Below are positions 7,929 through 16,502 of a stretch of 64,000 nt of DNA, piece after piece. Under the pieces are notes generated by a model. It was not told where the DNA came from. It did no database searches and was given only the letters and a program-made list of their open reading frames with translations. Position 1 is the stretch's first letter, and each line of letters opens with the position of its first letter. The DNA is from Rhodospirillales bacterium (lineage in GTDB: Bacteria > Pseudomonadota > Alphaproteobacteria > Micavibrionales > Micavibrionaceae): NCBI GenBank assembly GCA_020638395.1, contig JACKIP010000005.1, positions 69,925 through 133,924 on the forward strand. The letters run 5' to 3'. The position numbers and the translations under genes were made by a program.

Positions 7929-10900
7929 ATGACGAAAACAGATTTCACACCGACCACCGGGACCGCAACCGACACATCTGCGCCACTGGTTTTTAGCGGT
8001 GCCAGCCAGACGGTTACAGTTCCAAACCCGGAATTCATTGCAGATTCAGACATGACCCGTGACGGACAGGATCTTATCCTGACGCTGGAGAATGGAGAAA
8101 GCCTCGTCATTGAAGGCTATTTTGCCGCAGATATGCCCCCGACGATTTTGTCAGAGAGTGGCTCTGCCCTGACCCCCCAATTGGTGAATTCTTTCGTTCA
8201 TAACCCGGTTTTTGCCGCGGCAGGCGGCGTAACAGATGCCAGCCCGATTGGAGCGGTCAAGGAAATTTCCGGAGACGCCACCATCACACGCGCAGATGGA
8301 AGCGTCGAGCAAATGACTCTCGGAACGCCGGTCTATGAGGGGGACGTGATTGAAACCGGCGAAGACGGAGCCGTAAATATTCTATTCATCGACGAAACGG
8401 AATTTGCTGTTTCTGAAAGTGCTCGTCTGGCCATTGACGAATATGTGTTCGATCCGGCCACCAGCGAAGGCTCCACAAACTTTTCCGTTCTGCGCGGCGT
8501 TTTTGTTTTCACAAGCGGCCTGATCGGCCGGGATGATCCGGATGATGTTGAAATTGATACGCCGGTCGGCTCCATCGGGATTCGCGGAACAATCATTGCC
8601 GGTAAAATTGACGCAGAAGGCGGCGACAACCAGATTACGGTCGTCGAAGGGGCGATTGTCGTCAAGAACGCCCTCGGCGAAGTAACTCTTTCTACCCAGT
8701 TTGAAACCGTTAAACTCGGTGGATTTAATAGCGAGATCACAAATATTGGGACGCTGGATGCCGGGCAGATGAATGACAGCTTCGGCGGAGTCAGCGGCGT
8801 GTCCGGCTCCCTATTCAGCGCCATCAACGATACCTCCTCAGACCGCGGCCCTGATTCCTCCAACGCGCACGGAAAAGAGCACGCACCGGGACAACAGGAC
8901 AAAGCCACGGCAACTCCGGAGGGCACAGATCAACCGTCCACAACGTCCGAAGACGCCCCGGACGCAGATGCGGGAGGAACGACGGATCAAGCAGCTCCGA
9001 CGACCGCCGCTGGCACAACGGCCACAACAACGACCACGACGTCCTCATCAGGTCTTGAATCGACCCTGACGACCTCTGACAGCGGCCTGAACACCTCCGG
9101 GACCGGAGACAGCCTCGGCACAACGTCACTTTCTTCTGATACAAAAATAGTGACAACAACTACGACAACAACATCCCCGACAACAACGGTAAAAAGTACA
9201 ACCACACTTGAACCGGTGACCACAACCTACGAACCGCTCTCTCCGATTGTAACCGGAGGAACGACTGGTACGTCAACGGGAAGCACAACGACTGCCGGAT
9301 CATCAGGCCTCGTCCTTGATTTGGGAACCATGACATCCGTTCACGGGCTGACGTTGAATATGAACGGGTTTGGTATTTTTGCAGATGCCGAAATCGGGGG
9401 GCACATCGTTGCCCTGGGCGATATTGATGGAAACGGGAAAGATGACTTTGCCTTCACTGGTACAAATGGCACCCTTTTTACATACAAGTCCGGAACCATT
9501 TCAACCTACAACCTTTCAGGCACTATTGGTGGTGATGTCAGCGACGTTTCTGTTTCTGCCGGCGGAGATCTGAACGGCGACGGAAACCTTGATTTGGTAA
9601 TCGGCACTCCGCAAGCAGATGGTGTGGACATCTATAGCGGACAGGCCGGAGTCTTTTCGGCGAACAGTCTGTCGCTTCATCAAACGATTACGTCTGACAC
9701 ACTCTCCATTGCTCCCTCCTTCTCGGAACTGGGGCGTGATGTCGCTTTTATCGGAGACCGGAACGGGGACGGCTTCACTGATTACGCCCTCAGCGTTAAT
9801 GATTTTGGCGGCAGCGGCGAAGGCGGAATCCTTCTTCATTCGGGAATGACATCTGTGCTATCAACCGCTCACGATACGGCGGATTATGTTTACATCACAG
9901 GAGCCGCCGCAGGCGATGATTTCGGATACCGAATCGATTCGGCCGGAGATTTGAATAATGACGGCTTTGCCGATCTCATCGTCGGCTCAAAAGCAAATAC
10001 AGCCTATATCCTGTGGGGCGGACATGCCCTCACCAGTGGAACGATCTATGCTCAAAGCGGCTCAGCCTATACAACACTGGTCGGCGGCAGTGGCTTTGGA
10101 GAAGAGGTCATCGGAGGCGGCGATGTCAACCGTGATGGATTTAGCGACCTGATTATTTCTTCACAGGGCGCTTACGGCGATCAGGCACACCTTTACCTGG
10201 GCGGTGCCGGAGCCCCGACACAGGTTGCAACATTCTATACCTCCCGTGCCGGATGGGAAGTCTCCGGAGGGTCGTTCCTCGGAGATTTTAACGGGGATGG
10301 AATCGACGATTTCGTTCTCTCGACCTCGGATGGCGCCAATAATCACAATATCTTTGTGTTCTACGGACAGCAATCCGGGCTAAGCGGCACATTCGACCTG
10401 AATTTTGCAGATCTGACGGCATTTGACCCGACCAAAGGCTTTGCCATGAAATGGTCGGGCGTGGGAGGGCATATCACCCTTTCCGACCTCGGAGATATTA
10501 ACGGAGACGGTCTGGATGATCTGGGAGTTGGAGCCTCTGACGCCAATCTGGACGGAGACGCCGCCAATGACGGCAGCATTAAGGTCGTCTATGGGCATGC
10601 CTCTGTCTCAGTCGTTCGGGATGGAGATGTCCGCGACGCGGATCTAAGCGCCGGGAACATCAAAGCATCTGCAAGTGGGCAGGCTCTGCTGGGGACCGAC
10701 GGGGCCAATATTATTGACGGCGGCCTGAACGGAAATATCTCCGTTTCTGCAGGCGCAGGAAATGACATTATTAAACTGTACGCCGCAGGTGTCACCCACA
10801 AAACTATTGATGGCGGCGGTGGGTACGATACCTTGCAACTCAGCGGCACGAACGGCGTTCTTGACTTTACAACCGTCGGCGCGGCCAATTCGGGAATGAC

Positions 10901-11198
10901 CCTGTCCAATATCGAGGAAATACAACTTAATGGGGAAAATCAAACCCTGAAGCTCACGACAGCCGACATCTTTACCCTGTTACAGGAAAGTTCCAACAAC
11001 AGCTTGAAGATCACCGCCGGAGCAGGAGCCACGGGAAGCAGTCTCCAGGTATTTGAAGGTGGAGCAAGTGTAAATCTCAGTTCACAGGGTTTTAGCGGCG
11101 AGCTAGGCACGGATAGTAATGCGAATGGTTACTATGACCTGACGTTTGGTAACTACACTCTCTACATTGATACGAACATAAATGTAAGTCTGGTGTAA
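7929..11198 (+). CDS. Giant FecR / FG-GAP repeat protein, probable type I secretion substrate
   Basis: 1089 residues. Residues 20-75 resemble the N-terminal segments of large T1SS adhesins. Residues 108-260 are a FecR-like beta domain (GDATITRADGS, VYEGDVIETGEDG, IDTPVGSIGIRGT). Residues 325-460 are a Thr/Ser-rich linker. Residues 490-910 hold seven FG-GAP blades with calcium loops (for example LGDIDGNGKDDF, GGDLNGDGNLDL, LGDINGDGLDDL), as in an integrin-like propeller. Residues 920-990 carry two RTX-like motifs (GAGNDIIKL, GGGGYDTLQ). There is no Sec signal peptide, which fits C-terminal type I export through the tolC/hlyB/hlyD operon nearby. A purine-rich SD (AGGGG, then AAGG) precedes the ATG. 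The likely role is surface adhesion or matrix building (inference). Confidence 0.85.
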   Translation: MTKTDFTPTTGTATDTSAPLVFSGASQTVTVPNPEFIADSDMTRDGQDLILTLENGESLVIEGYFAADMPPTILSESGSALTPQLVNSFVHNPVFAAAGGVTDASPIGAVKEISGDATITRADGSVEQMTLGTPVYEGDVIETGEDGAVNILFIDETEFAVSESARLAIDEYVFDPATSEGSTNFSVLRGVFVFTSGLIGRDDPDDVEIDTPVGSIGIRGTIIAGKIDAEGGDNQITVVEGAIVVKNALGEVTLSTQFETVKLGGFNSEITNIGTLDAGQMNDSFGGVSGVSGSLFSAINDTSSDRGPDSSNAHGKEHAPGQQDKATATPEGTDQPSTTSEDAPDADAGGTTDQAAPTTAAGTTATTTTTTSSSGLESTLTTSDSGLNTSGTGDSLGTTSLSSDTKIVTTTTTTTSPTTTVKSTTTLEPVTTTYEPLSPIVTGGTTGTSTGSTTTAGSSGLVLDLGTMTSVHGLTLNMNGFGIFADAEIGGHIVALGDIDGNGKDDFAFTGTNGTLFTYKSGTISTYNLSGTIGGDVSDVSVSAGGDLNGDGNLDLVIGTPQADGVDIYSGQAGVFSANSLSLHQTITSDTLSIAPSFSELGRDVAFIGDRNGDGFTDYALSVNDFGGSGEGGILLHSGMTSVLSTAHDTADYVYITGAAAGDDFGYRIDSAGDLNNDGFADLIVGSKANTAYILWGGHALTSGTIYAQSGSAYTTLVGGSGFGEEVIGGGDVNRDGFSDLIISSQGAYGDQAHLYLGGAGAPTQVATFYTSRAGWEVSGGSFLGDFNGDGIDDFVLSTSDGANNHNIFVFYGQQSGLSGTFDLNFADLTAFDPTKGFAMKWSGVGGHITLSDLGDINGDGLDDLGVGASDANLDGDAANDGSIKVVYGHASVSVVRDGDVRDADLSAGNIKASASGQALLGTDGANIIDGGLNGNISVSAGAGNDIIKLYAAGVTHKTIDGGGGYDTLQLSGTNGVLDFTTVGAANSGMTLSNIEEIQLNGENQTLKLTTADIFTLLQESSNNSLKITAGAGATGSSLQVFEGGASVNLSSQGFSGELGTDSNANGYYDLTFGNYTLYIDTNINVSLV

Positions 11199-11212
11199 TT
11201 GTATAGAACGCC

Positions 11213-11256
11213 CTGCAAAAGTCCAGGATCGTCATTCCGAGCCAAATCTTTTGCAG
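11213..11256. repeat. R2 palindromic repeat, short form
   Basis: A perfect 9-bp inverted repeat, CTGCAAAAG (11213-11221) and CTTTTGCAG (11248-11256), encloses GTCATTCCGAGCC. The same outer arms and TCATTCTGAGC-type core recur at 26916-27054 and, degenerate, at 34918-35004 and 52452-52550. No T-run follows, so it is not a standard terminator, although it sits just after the FecR/FG-GAP gene. Confidence 0.6.
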
Positions 11257-11351
11257 AGGCCTCTTGCGTCCTTTGCACCTCCTGTGCGTCCATCGCGTGA
11301 ACGATAAAACTAAACTTTGAACCGCAAAGTAAGACAAAGTAAAACAAAGTT
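11256..11351. repeat. R3 dispersed repeat, copy 1
   Basis: A segment built from GCGTGAACGATAAAAC followed by 33 bases (11319-11351) that recur without a mismatch at 37640-37672. The 3' part consists of runs of the type AAAGTAAGACAAAG. Together with the flanking R2 and R1 elements it fills the 403-base space between the FecR/FG-GAP gene and the PEP-CTERM gene. I see no gene here. Confidence 0.65.
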
Positions 11352-11364
11352 CTTTCGTTCTTTG

Positions 11365-11499
11365 TATAGTGCTTTGGTTTAATTTTACGACACCTTGCAA
11401 CACCGTCATTGCCTGAATTTTCAGAGAAAATTCTAAGGCAATCCATAAATCATGAATGGATTCCCCTAGGATTTGCAAAGCAAATCCGGGGAATGACGG
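11365..11499 (+). repeat. R1 double-hairpin repeat, copy A
   Basis: A TATAGT-led leader of about 38 bases precedes a 97-base core (11403-11499). The core begins CCGTCATT and ends AATGACGG. Inside are two hairpins, GAATTTTC/GAAAATTC extended by TTGCCT/AGGCAA, and GGATTTGC/GCAAATCC extended by TTCCCC/GGGGAA. CCAT and ATGG lie between them. Related copies are at 24520-24662, 37734-37881 and, inverted, 42218-42362. Confidence 0.75.
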
Positions 11500-11539
11500 A
11501 TGTCTTATTCTTAAACGGAATTCCATATAAATAAAAATA

Positions 11540-11568
11540 TTGACATATTTCTTTAGTATAGGTATCTA
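11540..11568 (+). promoter_or_regulatory. Candidate sigma-70 promoter of the PEP-CTERM gene
   Basis: TTGACA (11540-11545), 17 bases, then TATCTA (11563-11568). The -35 is perfect and the -10 is weaker. A perfect TATAAT lies at 11574-11579 but is 28 bases from the -35, so it would need a different partner. A strong SD (AAGGAG) follows before the ATG at 11602. Confidence 0.5.
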
Positions 11569-11601
11569 TCTTCTATAATAAAAACCCTATAAGGAGATAC
11601 T

Positions 11602-12291
11602 ATGCTCAAGTCTTTTAAAATAGCGACTGCTTCATTGGCACTCACAGCGGCCGCTTTGGTCGCGCAGCCGGCAGCAGCAGGCCTCGTTACACTTACATTT
11701 GATGATCTGGAACATGCAGATCCAGGGATTACAGCCCTTGGAACAACCTACAAAAATCGGGGATTTCAGTTGACAACAACAGACCCGTTCGGTCTTTTTA
11801 ATGAAGGCACCTTACGTCCCAATTCTCTAGGAGAATCAACCCTGCTGGCCCCACGTGCCGGATATACGGTAACATTAGAGCAAACTAGTGGAGACCCTTT
11901 CGATCTTCTCAGTTTTGATATTTCCGGTGGCGCTCTGGGAGCGTCAGAAGGCGTTCCTGTGGATATCACCATCACTAAATCAGACAATACTGTCTTCGCG
12001 TATTCCTTTATGATGGATAGACTGGATGGATTGGAAACTGTTACCCCCGCTACACTTGGATATGAATTTCAAGATATCATTCAGGCTCAGTTCTCGACAC
12101 GTAATAAATTTGATAATGTTGTTCTGGGAGTCGCCGGAGATAACGGCGGCGGAACACCAATAGCAGAACCAGGGACACTGGCGCTGGCTGGTCTTGGGAT
12201 GCTGGGAATCGCGGCTGCTATGCGCCGTCGCGAAGAAGATGTTGCTGCGCAGACCGCCGCAACAATAGAAGGCCCGACACATACACTCTAA
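11602..12291 (+). CDS. PEP-CTERM-type exported protein
   Basis: 229 residues. A Sec signal peptide (residues 1-26, cleavage after AQPAAA) precedes a beta-rich domain (about 27-180) that ends in FDNVVLGV, as in many PEP-CTERM proteins. Residues about 188-212 form the sorting signal: AEPGTLALAGLGMLGIAAA, a membrane stretch, then MRRR. An exosortase would recognise such a tail. No exosortase gene is in the window. Unusually, some 18 residues follow the Arg cluster. A strong AAGGAG lies before the ATG. Its end faces the CHASE2 cyclase gene, only 11 bases away. Confidence 0.8.
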   Translation: MLKSFKIATASLALTAAALVAQPAAAGLVTLTFDDLEHADPGITALGTTYKNRGFQLTTTDPFGLFNEGTLRPNSLGESTLLAPRAGYTVTLEQTSGDPFDLLSFDISGGALGASEGVPVDITITKSDNTVFAYSFMMDRLDGLETVTPATLGYEFQDIIQAQFSTRNKFDNVVLGVAGDNGGGTPIAEPGTLALAGLGMLGIAAAMRRREEDVAAQTAATIEGPTHTL

Positions 12292-12302
12292 AGCTCAGCA
12301 GA

Positions 12303-14543
12303 TTACTTGCTGGTTGCGACATACACCCCGTTCCAGTCCGGTCCGGGGTGTTGTTTTCGGAAGCGCTCGATCCGGGTCATCATCATCACGTAATAATCCA
12401 CCAGATCAAGCGTTGCGAACTCTTTCACCTGTAGCAGGATTTCCTCTGCCATCGCGAAATCTCCGGCACGGTAAACCTCCAGCAACTCGTCATGCGCCGC
12501 TTTCCAGGATTTAAAGGCCGGCTTTTTCGCCACCCGTTCAGTCCCCACCAGAGTATAAATTCTGGCGGGTTCTATTTTTCCTTTCACCTGAACCAGATCA
12601 AGCTCCAGCCACGCGAAGTCCTGCACATATTTCGCCGTATCTTCGCCGATCAGAATGTTTACGCCATATGATTTGGTTTGCCCCTCCAGACGCGAGGCCA
12701 GATTAACCGCATCGCCAAGGGCCGAATAAGCAAAACGCTGCTTTGAGCCCATGTTCCCGACAGAGCACGGCCCGGTATTGATCCCGATTCCGGCATTCAG
12801 CGGCACAAAAGGTCGCCCCTCTGCCTCGCATTGTTTTTTTACCTGATCGTTAATCGGATAGAGCGCTTTATTCATCCCCAGCGCGGCCTGACAGGCGTGG
12901 CGGGCATGGTCGGGATCATCCAGCGGCGCATTCCAGAACGCCATCATCGCATCGCCCATATATTTATCAATCGTGCCCCGGTTGCTCATAACCAGATCGG
13001 ACATCGGCGTCAGGAAATCGTTCATCAGCTGGATCAGCTGTTCCGGAGACAGCGCTTCGGAGATTGTGGTAAAGCTGCGAATGTCGGTAAACATGACGGT
13101 CAGCTCCTTGACCTCCCCGCCCAGTTTCAGCTTGTCCGGATTGGCGGCCAGCTCCTCCATAAAAGTCGGGGATACGTACAGCCCGAACGCTTCGCGCACC
13201 TGCTTTCGTTCCATTTCGCTGCGCAGATAGGTAAAAAGGGATGACACAAACGTTAGAATCATCACCGCGCCGCTGGCATATACCGGGTCCAGCAATAACC
13301 CCATCGTCACATACGCCCACCATGACCCGTAAAACAATCCGGAAATAGCCAGAACGGCAATGAAGATCAGACTGCCCATTCCGATAAACGGCGCAAGCAG
13401 AATCATCGCAAGTCCCATGATAAAGATAAAAGAAACCTCAATAATTTTATTGATGTAGGAGCGGTAAAGATATTTCCCTTCCAGAATTTGTTCCGTCACA
13501 TTGGCATGCACCTCAACACCGGGAATAAACAAATTAAGGGGAGAGGATCGCAGATCTTTCAGGCCTTCGGCGCTGGACCCGATAAATACAATTTTCCCGG
13601 CAATTTTCGGGCGGATCTCGTCATGATATGCGGGGTCCATGACTTTATAGGCGGAAACATAGTCTTTATCCCGCGAGAAACTGCGAAAATAGACGTTAAT
13701 CAATCCATTTTCATCCACCGGGATCTTATAATCCCCCAGAACCACCCGGTAAGGCAGCGTAAAGTCCTGATATTCCTTATAGTCCGGGTCCTGCCATATT
13801 TTATAGGGAGTTTTACCATCCGTCACGGCCAACCGAACGGCCTCAAGACTTAAAGAAGGATAGAGATTTTTTCTATTGGTAAAAATCAGGCCGGTCTGGC
13901 GGATAATACCGTCATCTTCCGGCCGGGCCATAAAACTTCCATTGCCCTGCGACGCTTTTACCAGCTCTGGCAAAAACGCTGCGGTTTTATCGAAAGGAAC
14001 CGCCCGCTCCAGCAGAACATCCTTGATTTGTTTTTTGGTCAGAAGAGGCTTTTTGACCGCGATCTCCTGCTCGATATGCCCATAGGTAAATCCGGCGATA
14101 AACCGCCCGGACTCCCGGATTGAGCGGGCCAGAACATCATCATAATCCGGCAGAGTCAGAATTTGCCGGCGGGTGGAGGTCCAGTCCTCCGTTTCGGGGA
14201 GGTCGCTGATAATATTTTGAGGGGAGACCCGGTCTTTTTCGGCCAGAACACCGTCGAATGCCACGACTTTGGCGTCCAGCGCAACCAGATTATCAATCAA
14301 TTGTGCGATTTTATAGCGGGGCCAGGGCCACTGGGAGATCCGGGCCAGAGATACATCATCATAATCGACGATAATAACTTTTTCCGGGTCCGGGCGCGGA
14401 TTTAAGCGCATATACTGGTCAAATACGAGGTTTTCCAGCGCTTTACGGAATTTTAGCTCCGAGCCGCTGGATAATACCGCCGCAATCAAAATGAGGAATA
14501 AAATCCCAAAATGCAGCCCGCGATTTGTCAGGAATCTGGTCAT
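12303..14543 (-). CDS. CHASE2-domain class III adenylate/guanylate cyclase
   Basis: 746 residues. After an N-terminal membrane helix (about 10-28) comes a periplasmic CHASE2 sensor (about 35-350), then three membrane helices (about 365-450), then a class III cyclase domain (about 485-690). The metal-binding aspartates are in MFTDIRSF and MGDAMMAFW. The Lys in DKYMGD favours ATP as substrate, and ALGDAVNLASRLE carries the transition-state Asn and Arg, so it should be active. It is the last gene of the tolC-hlyB-hlyD operon, seven bases after hlyD. CHASE2 sensors are often found with FecR-domain proteins, and the FecR/FG-GAP gene is close by. cAMP made here could act on the CNBD-EAL protein (inference). 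Confidence 0.9.
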   Translation of the reverse strand: MTRFLTNRGLHFGILFLILIAAVLSSGSELKFRKALENLVFDQYMRLNPRPDPEKVIIVDYDDVSLARISQWPWPRYKIAQLIDNLVALDAKVVAFDGVLAEKDRVSPQNIISDLPETEDWTSTRRQILTLPDYDDVLARSIRESGRFIAGFTYGHIEQEIAVKKPLLTKKQIKDVLLERAVPFDKTAAFLPELVKASQGNGSFMARPEDDGIIRQTGLIFTNRKNLYPSLSLEAVRLAVTDGKTPYKIWQDPDYKEYQDFTLPYRVVLGDYKIPVDENGLINVYFRSFSRDKDYVSAYKVMDPAYHDEIRPKIAGKIVFIGSSAEGLKDLRSSPLNLFIPGVEVHANVTEQILEGKYLYRSYINKIIEVSFIFIMGLAMILLAPFIGMGSLIFIAVLAISGLFYGSWWAYVTMGLLLDPVYASGAVMILTFVSSLFTYLRSEMERKQVREAFGLYVSPTFMEELAANPDKLKLGGEVKELTVMFTDIRSFTTISEALSPEQLIQLMNDFLTPMSDLVMSNRGTIDKYMGDAMMAFWNAPLDDPDHARHACQAALGMNKALYPINDQVKKQCEAEGRPFVPLNAGIGINTGPCSVGNMGSKQRFAYSALGDAVNLASRLEGQTKSYGVNILIGEDTAKYVQDFAWLELDLVQVKGKIEPARIYTLVGTERVAKKPAFKSWKAAHDELLEVYRAGDFAMAEEILLQVKEFATLDLVDYYVMMMTRIERFRKQHPGPDWNGVYVATSK

Positions 14544-14550
14544 GCCGGGA

Positions 14551-15861
14551 TCAGCGCTCCGTCAGCGCCACACTCCGCGCCCTCAAAATCGGTTTCAGAA
14601 GATACTCCATAATCGTCCGTTTGCCCGTAATGATTTCGATACGGGCCAACATGCCGGTCGTGATCGGAAACGGCTTTTCCGCGGTCCCCAGATATGTTTT
14701 TTCCGTGCGGACCTCTACTTCAAAGAAAACCCCGCCCTTATTGTCTTTCACCGAATTAGCCCCGATGCGCACCAGTTTCCCTTTTAAGCTGCCGTACCTT
14801 TGCGGATCATAGGCCGAGATTTTGACATTCACATCCTGCCCCAGTTTTAAGAACGCAATATCATTCGGAGAAACTTTGGCGATAATCTTAAGGTCATCCC
14901 CCAAGGGAACAATTTCCACAATCGGCTTGGCCGGCTCGATAATACCACCAATGGTTTTAATGCTGATTTTATCGACAATCCCCGCAACAGGGGCGCGAAC
15001 ATCCGTCCGGTAGACGCGGTCCCCGATTGATTTCAGGTTTTCCTCCAGAGCGGAGAGCTGGGTATCCACATCATTCAATTCGCCCAATGCTTTAGTCCGG
15101 AATTCATCGGCCTGATTTTTCAGCTCATTTTCAGTGGCGGACAACTCTGCCCGCAGCCCTTCGGCGCGTTGCCGCGCTTCCCGCGCCCGCCCGGAGGAAT
15201 CGCTGACATCCCGCTCAAGACGCAGCTTTTCCAGCTCCGGCACCGCCCGCTGCTCCACCATTTTTTTGGTAATCTCAAGTTCCTTTTGCAGAGACGCACG
15301 GCTGCTTTCATAACGAGCCGCTTCGGACTGCGCCTCCGAGATGCGGGATTTAATCGCATTGATTTTTTCTTCCAGAATAGACTTCTGGTTGCGATATTCC
15401 GCCTGCCGCGAGGCGTATAACGCCATCTCGTTTTTAGCAATATCGGGAGCTTTGGTCGTGACATCTTCCGGCAGAGAAAATTCCTCCCCCTTTGCTTCCG
15501 CCCGCAGACGCGCCCGCTTTGCTTGCAACCCTAAAAAACGGGCCTGCGTCCCACGCTCCTCGCTGGCGAAAAAGACATCAGACAGCCGCAATAACACCTG
15601 ATCCTTTTCGACCCGATCCCCTTCCGAGACCAGAAGCTCCTGCACAATCCCGCCCTCCAGAGACTGGACGACCTGAATTTCCGCAGAGGGCACCACCTGC
15701 CCTTCCCCGCGAGCGAGCTGCTCAATCTGGGAAACAGACGCCCAGACGCCGAAAAACACGATAAGAAAAAAGATCGTAAATAACAGAACGCGGCTTCCCT
15801 CCCGCGGGCGCATTTTTGCCACAGCATCCAGTTCATCCATAAAATCGGTATCTTTTGTCAT
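14551..15861 (-). CDS. HlyD-family type I secretion membrane fusion protein
   Basis: 436 residues: cytoplasmic N-terminus, one membrane helix (about 25-45), biotinyl-lipoyl half-motif (about 60-95), a long alpha-helical hairpin with strong coiled-coil character (about 105-280), second lipoyl half starting VRAPVAGIVDKI, then a beta-barrel domain and a C-terminal segment with GMLARIEIITGKRTI. This is the standard HlyD/LapC plan. It bridges the inner-membrane ABC transporter and the TolC-like pore. A good SD (AGGAG) lies about ten bases before the ATG. The NUDIX cassette separates it from hlyB. Confidence 0.93.
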   Translation of the reverse strand: MTKDTDFMDELDAVAKMRPREGSRVLLFTIFFLIVFFGVWASVSQIEQLARGEGQVVPSAEIQVVQSLEGGIVQELLVSEGDRVEKDQVLLRLSDVFFASEERGTQARFLGLQAKRARLRAEAKGEEFSLPEDVTTKAPDIAKNEMALYASRQAEYRNQKSILEEKINAIKSRISEAQSEAARYESSRASLQKELEITKKMVEQRAVPELEKLRLERDVSDSSGRAREARQRAEGLRAELSATENELKNQADEFRTKALGELNDVDTQLSALEENLKSIGDRVYRTDVRAPVAGIVDKISIKTIGGIIEPAKPIVEIVPLGDDLKIIAKVSPNDIAFLKLGQDVNVKISAYDPQRYGSLKGKLVRIGANSVKDNKGGVFFEVEVRTEKTYLGTAEKPFPITTGMLARIEIITGKRTIMEYLLKPILRARSVALTER

Positions 15862-15919
15862 TCTGATAGCAACTCCTGCACTCTTTTAATCCCGATCCAT
15901 CATTAAGTTTACGTATATT

Positions 15920-15953
15920 GTCATCCCGAGGGAAGCGCAGCGACGAGGGATCT
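15920..15953. repeat. 34-bp inverted repeat, left copy, flanking the NUDIX gene
   Basis: It starts GTCATCCCGAGGGAAGCGCA and is the reverse complement of 16459-16492 with one mismatch in 34. It ends one base before the stop codon triplet of the NUDIX gene. The sequence belongs to the broad GTCATCCTGAG...GGATCT type seen in the R2 repeats of this window. Confidence 0.85.
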
Positions 15954-15954
15954 G

Positions 15955-16428
15955 TCATAGTTTAAATTTATCGAAATATCCCTTATTCATACATTCATTT
16001 AAAGCCCACACAGTATAATCCATAATTTTTGGATGGCTTATAGCTCCGTTTAAACTATGATAACTAACGGCCTCGGCTTCGTAACAACCTGTTATGGTGT
16101 TATTTTTGTCATGCCAGAAATGAACATGAACCAACTCTGTGTGATTCGTAAAATCTTCTGTCACAGCCCCTAAGAAGATCAGATCATCCGGCTCAATAAT
16201 CCCGCCGGTTTCTTCTTTTATTTCTCTAATCACGGCTTCTTCAGGTGTTTCACCATCTTCGACATGCCCCCCGAATATATTCAGATTTCCGGCGCTTTTG
16301 CCCCAGTTAAAAGGCCTTTGTTGCAGCAATAGTTTTTGATCATGCGTCACAATCACGCAATCGGATAAATGTTTGGCATATGAGGACATATCCGCTGCAC
16401 TCATATCAATAACTCTTATTGTATCCAT
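15955..16428 (-). CDS. NUDIX hydrolase (inserted cassette)
   Basis: 157 residues from the ATG at 16428, which has AAAGGA eight bases upstream. A longer reading from 16494 would translate the flanking repeat and is rejected. The NUDIX box spans GGHVEDGETPEEAVIREIKE plus ETGG (about residues 50-75) and keeps the REIKEE metal-binding core. The substrate, a nucleoside diphosphate linked to another group, is unknown. The gene is visibly more A/T-rich than its neighbours. It interrupts the type I secretion operon between hlyB and hlyD and fits exactly between two inverted repeats. It has no evident role in secretion. Confidence 0.85.
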   Translation of the reverse strand: MDTIRVIDMSAADMSSYAKHLSDCVIVTHDQKLLLQQRPFNWGKSAGNLNIFGGHVEDGETPEEAVIREIKEETGGIIEPDDLIFLGAVTEDFTNHTELVHVHFWHDKNNTITGCYEAEAVSYHSLNGAISHPKIMDYTVWALNECMNKGYFDKFKL

Positions 16429-16458
16429 AGCTAAATCCTTTATGTTTTTAACAATCGC

Positions 16459-16492
16459 AGATCCCTCGCCGCTGCGCTTCCCTCGGGATGAC
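16459..16492. repeat. 34-bp inverted repeat, right copy, flanking the NUDIX gene
   Basis: Reverse complement of 15920-15953, 33 of 34 bases identical. It ends ten bases before the hlyB-like gene's stop codon. It supplies the upstream boundary of the NUDIX cassette. Confidence 0.85.
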
Positions 16493-16502
16493 ATTTCGTA
16501 AC

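Noticed and set aside
8333..9223. Several antisense reading frames under the FecR/FG-GAP gene
   Set aside because: They mirror the Thr-rich, repetitive coding sequence and show Val/Ser-rich low complexity without SD sites.
9400..10560. Regular near-repeats every 180-200 bases, possible CRISPR or tandem DNA array
   Set aside because: They are in-frame FG-GAP protein repeats with variable codons; there are no identical repeats or spacers.
16429..16494. Longer N-terminus of the NUDIX protein (MSSRGKRSGEGS...)
   Set aside because: The added residues are a translation of the flanking inverted repeat, and an SD lies just before the ATG at 16428.
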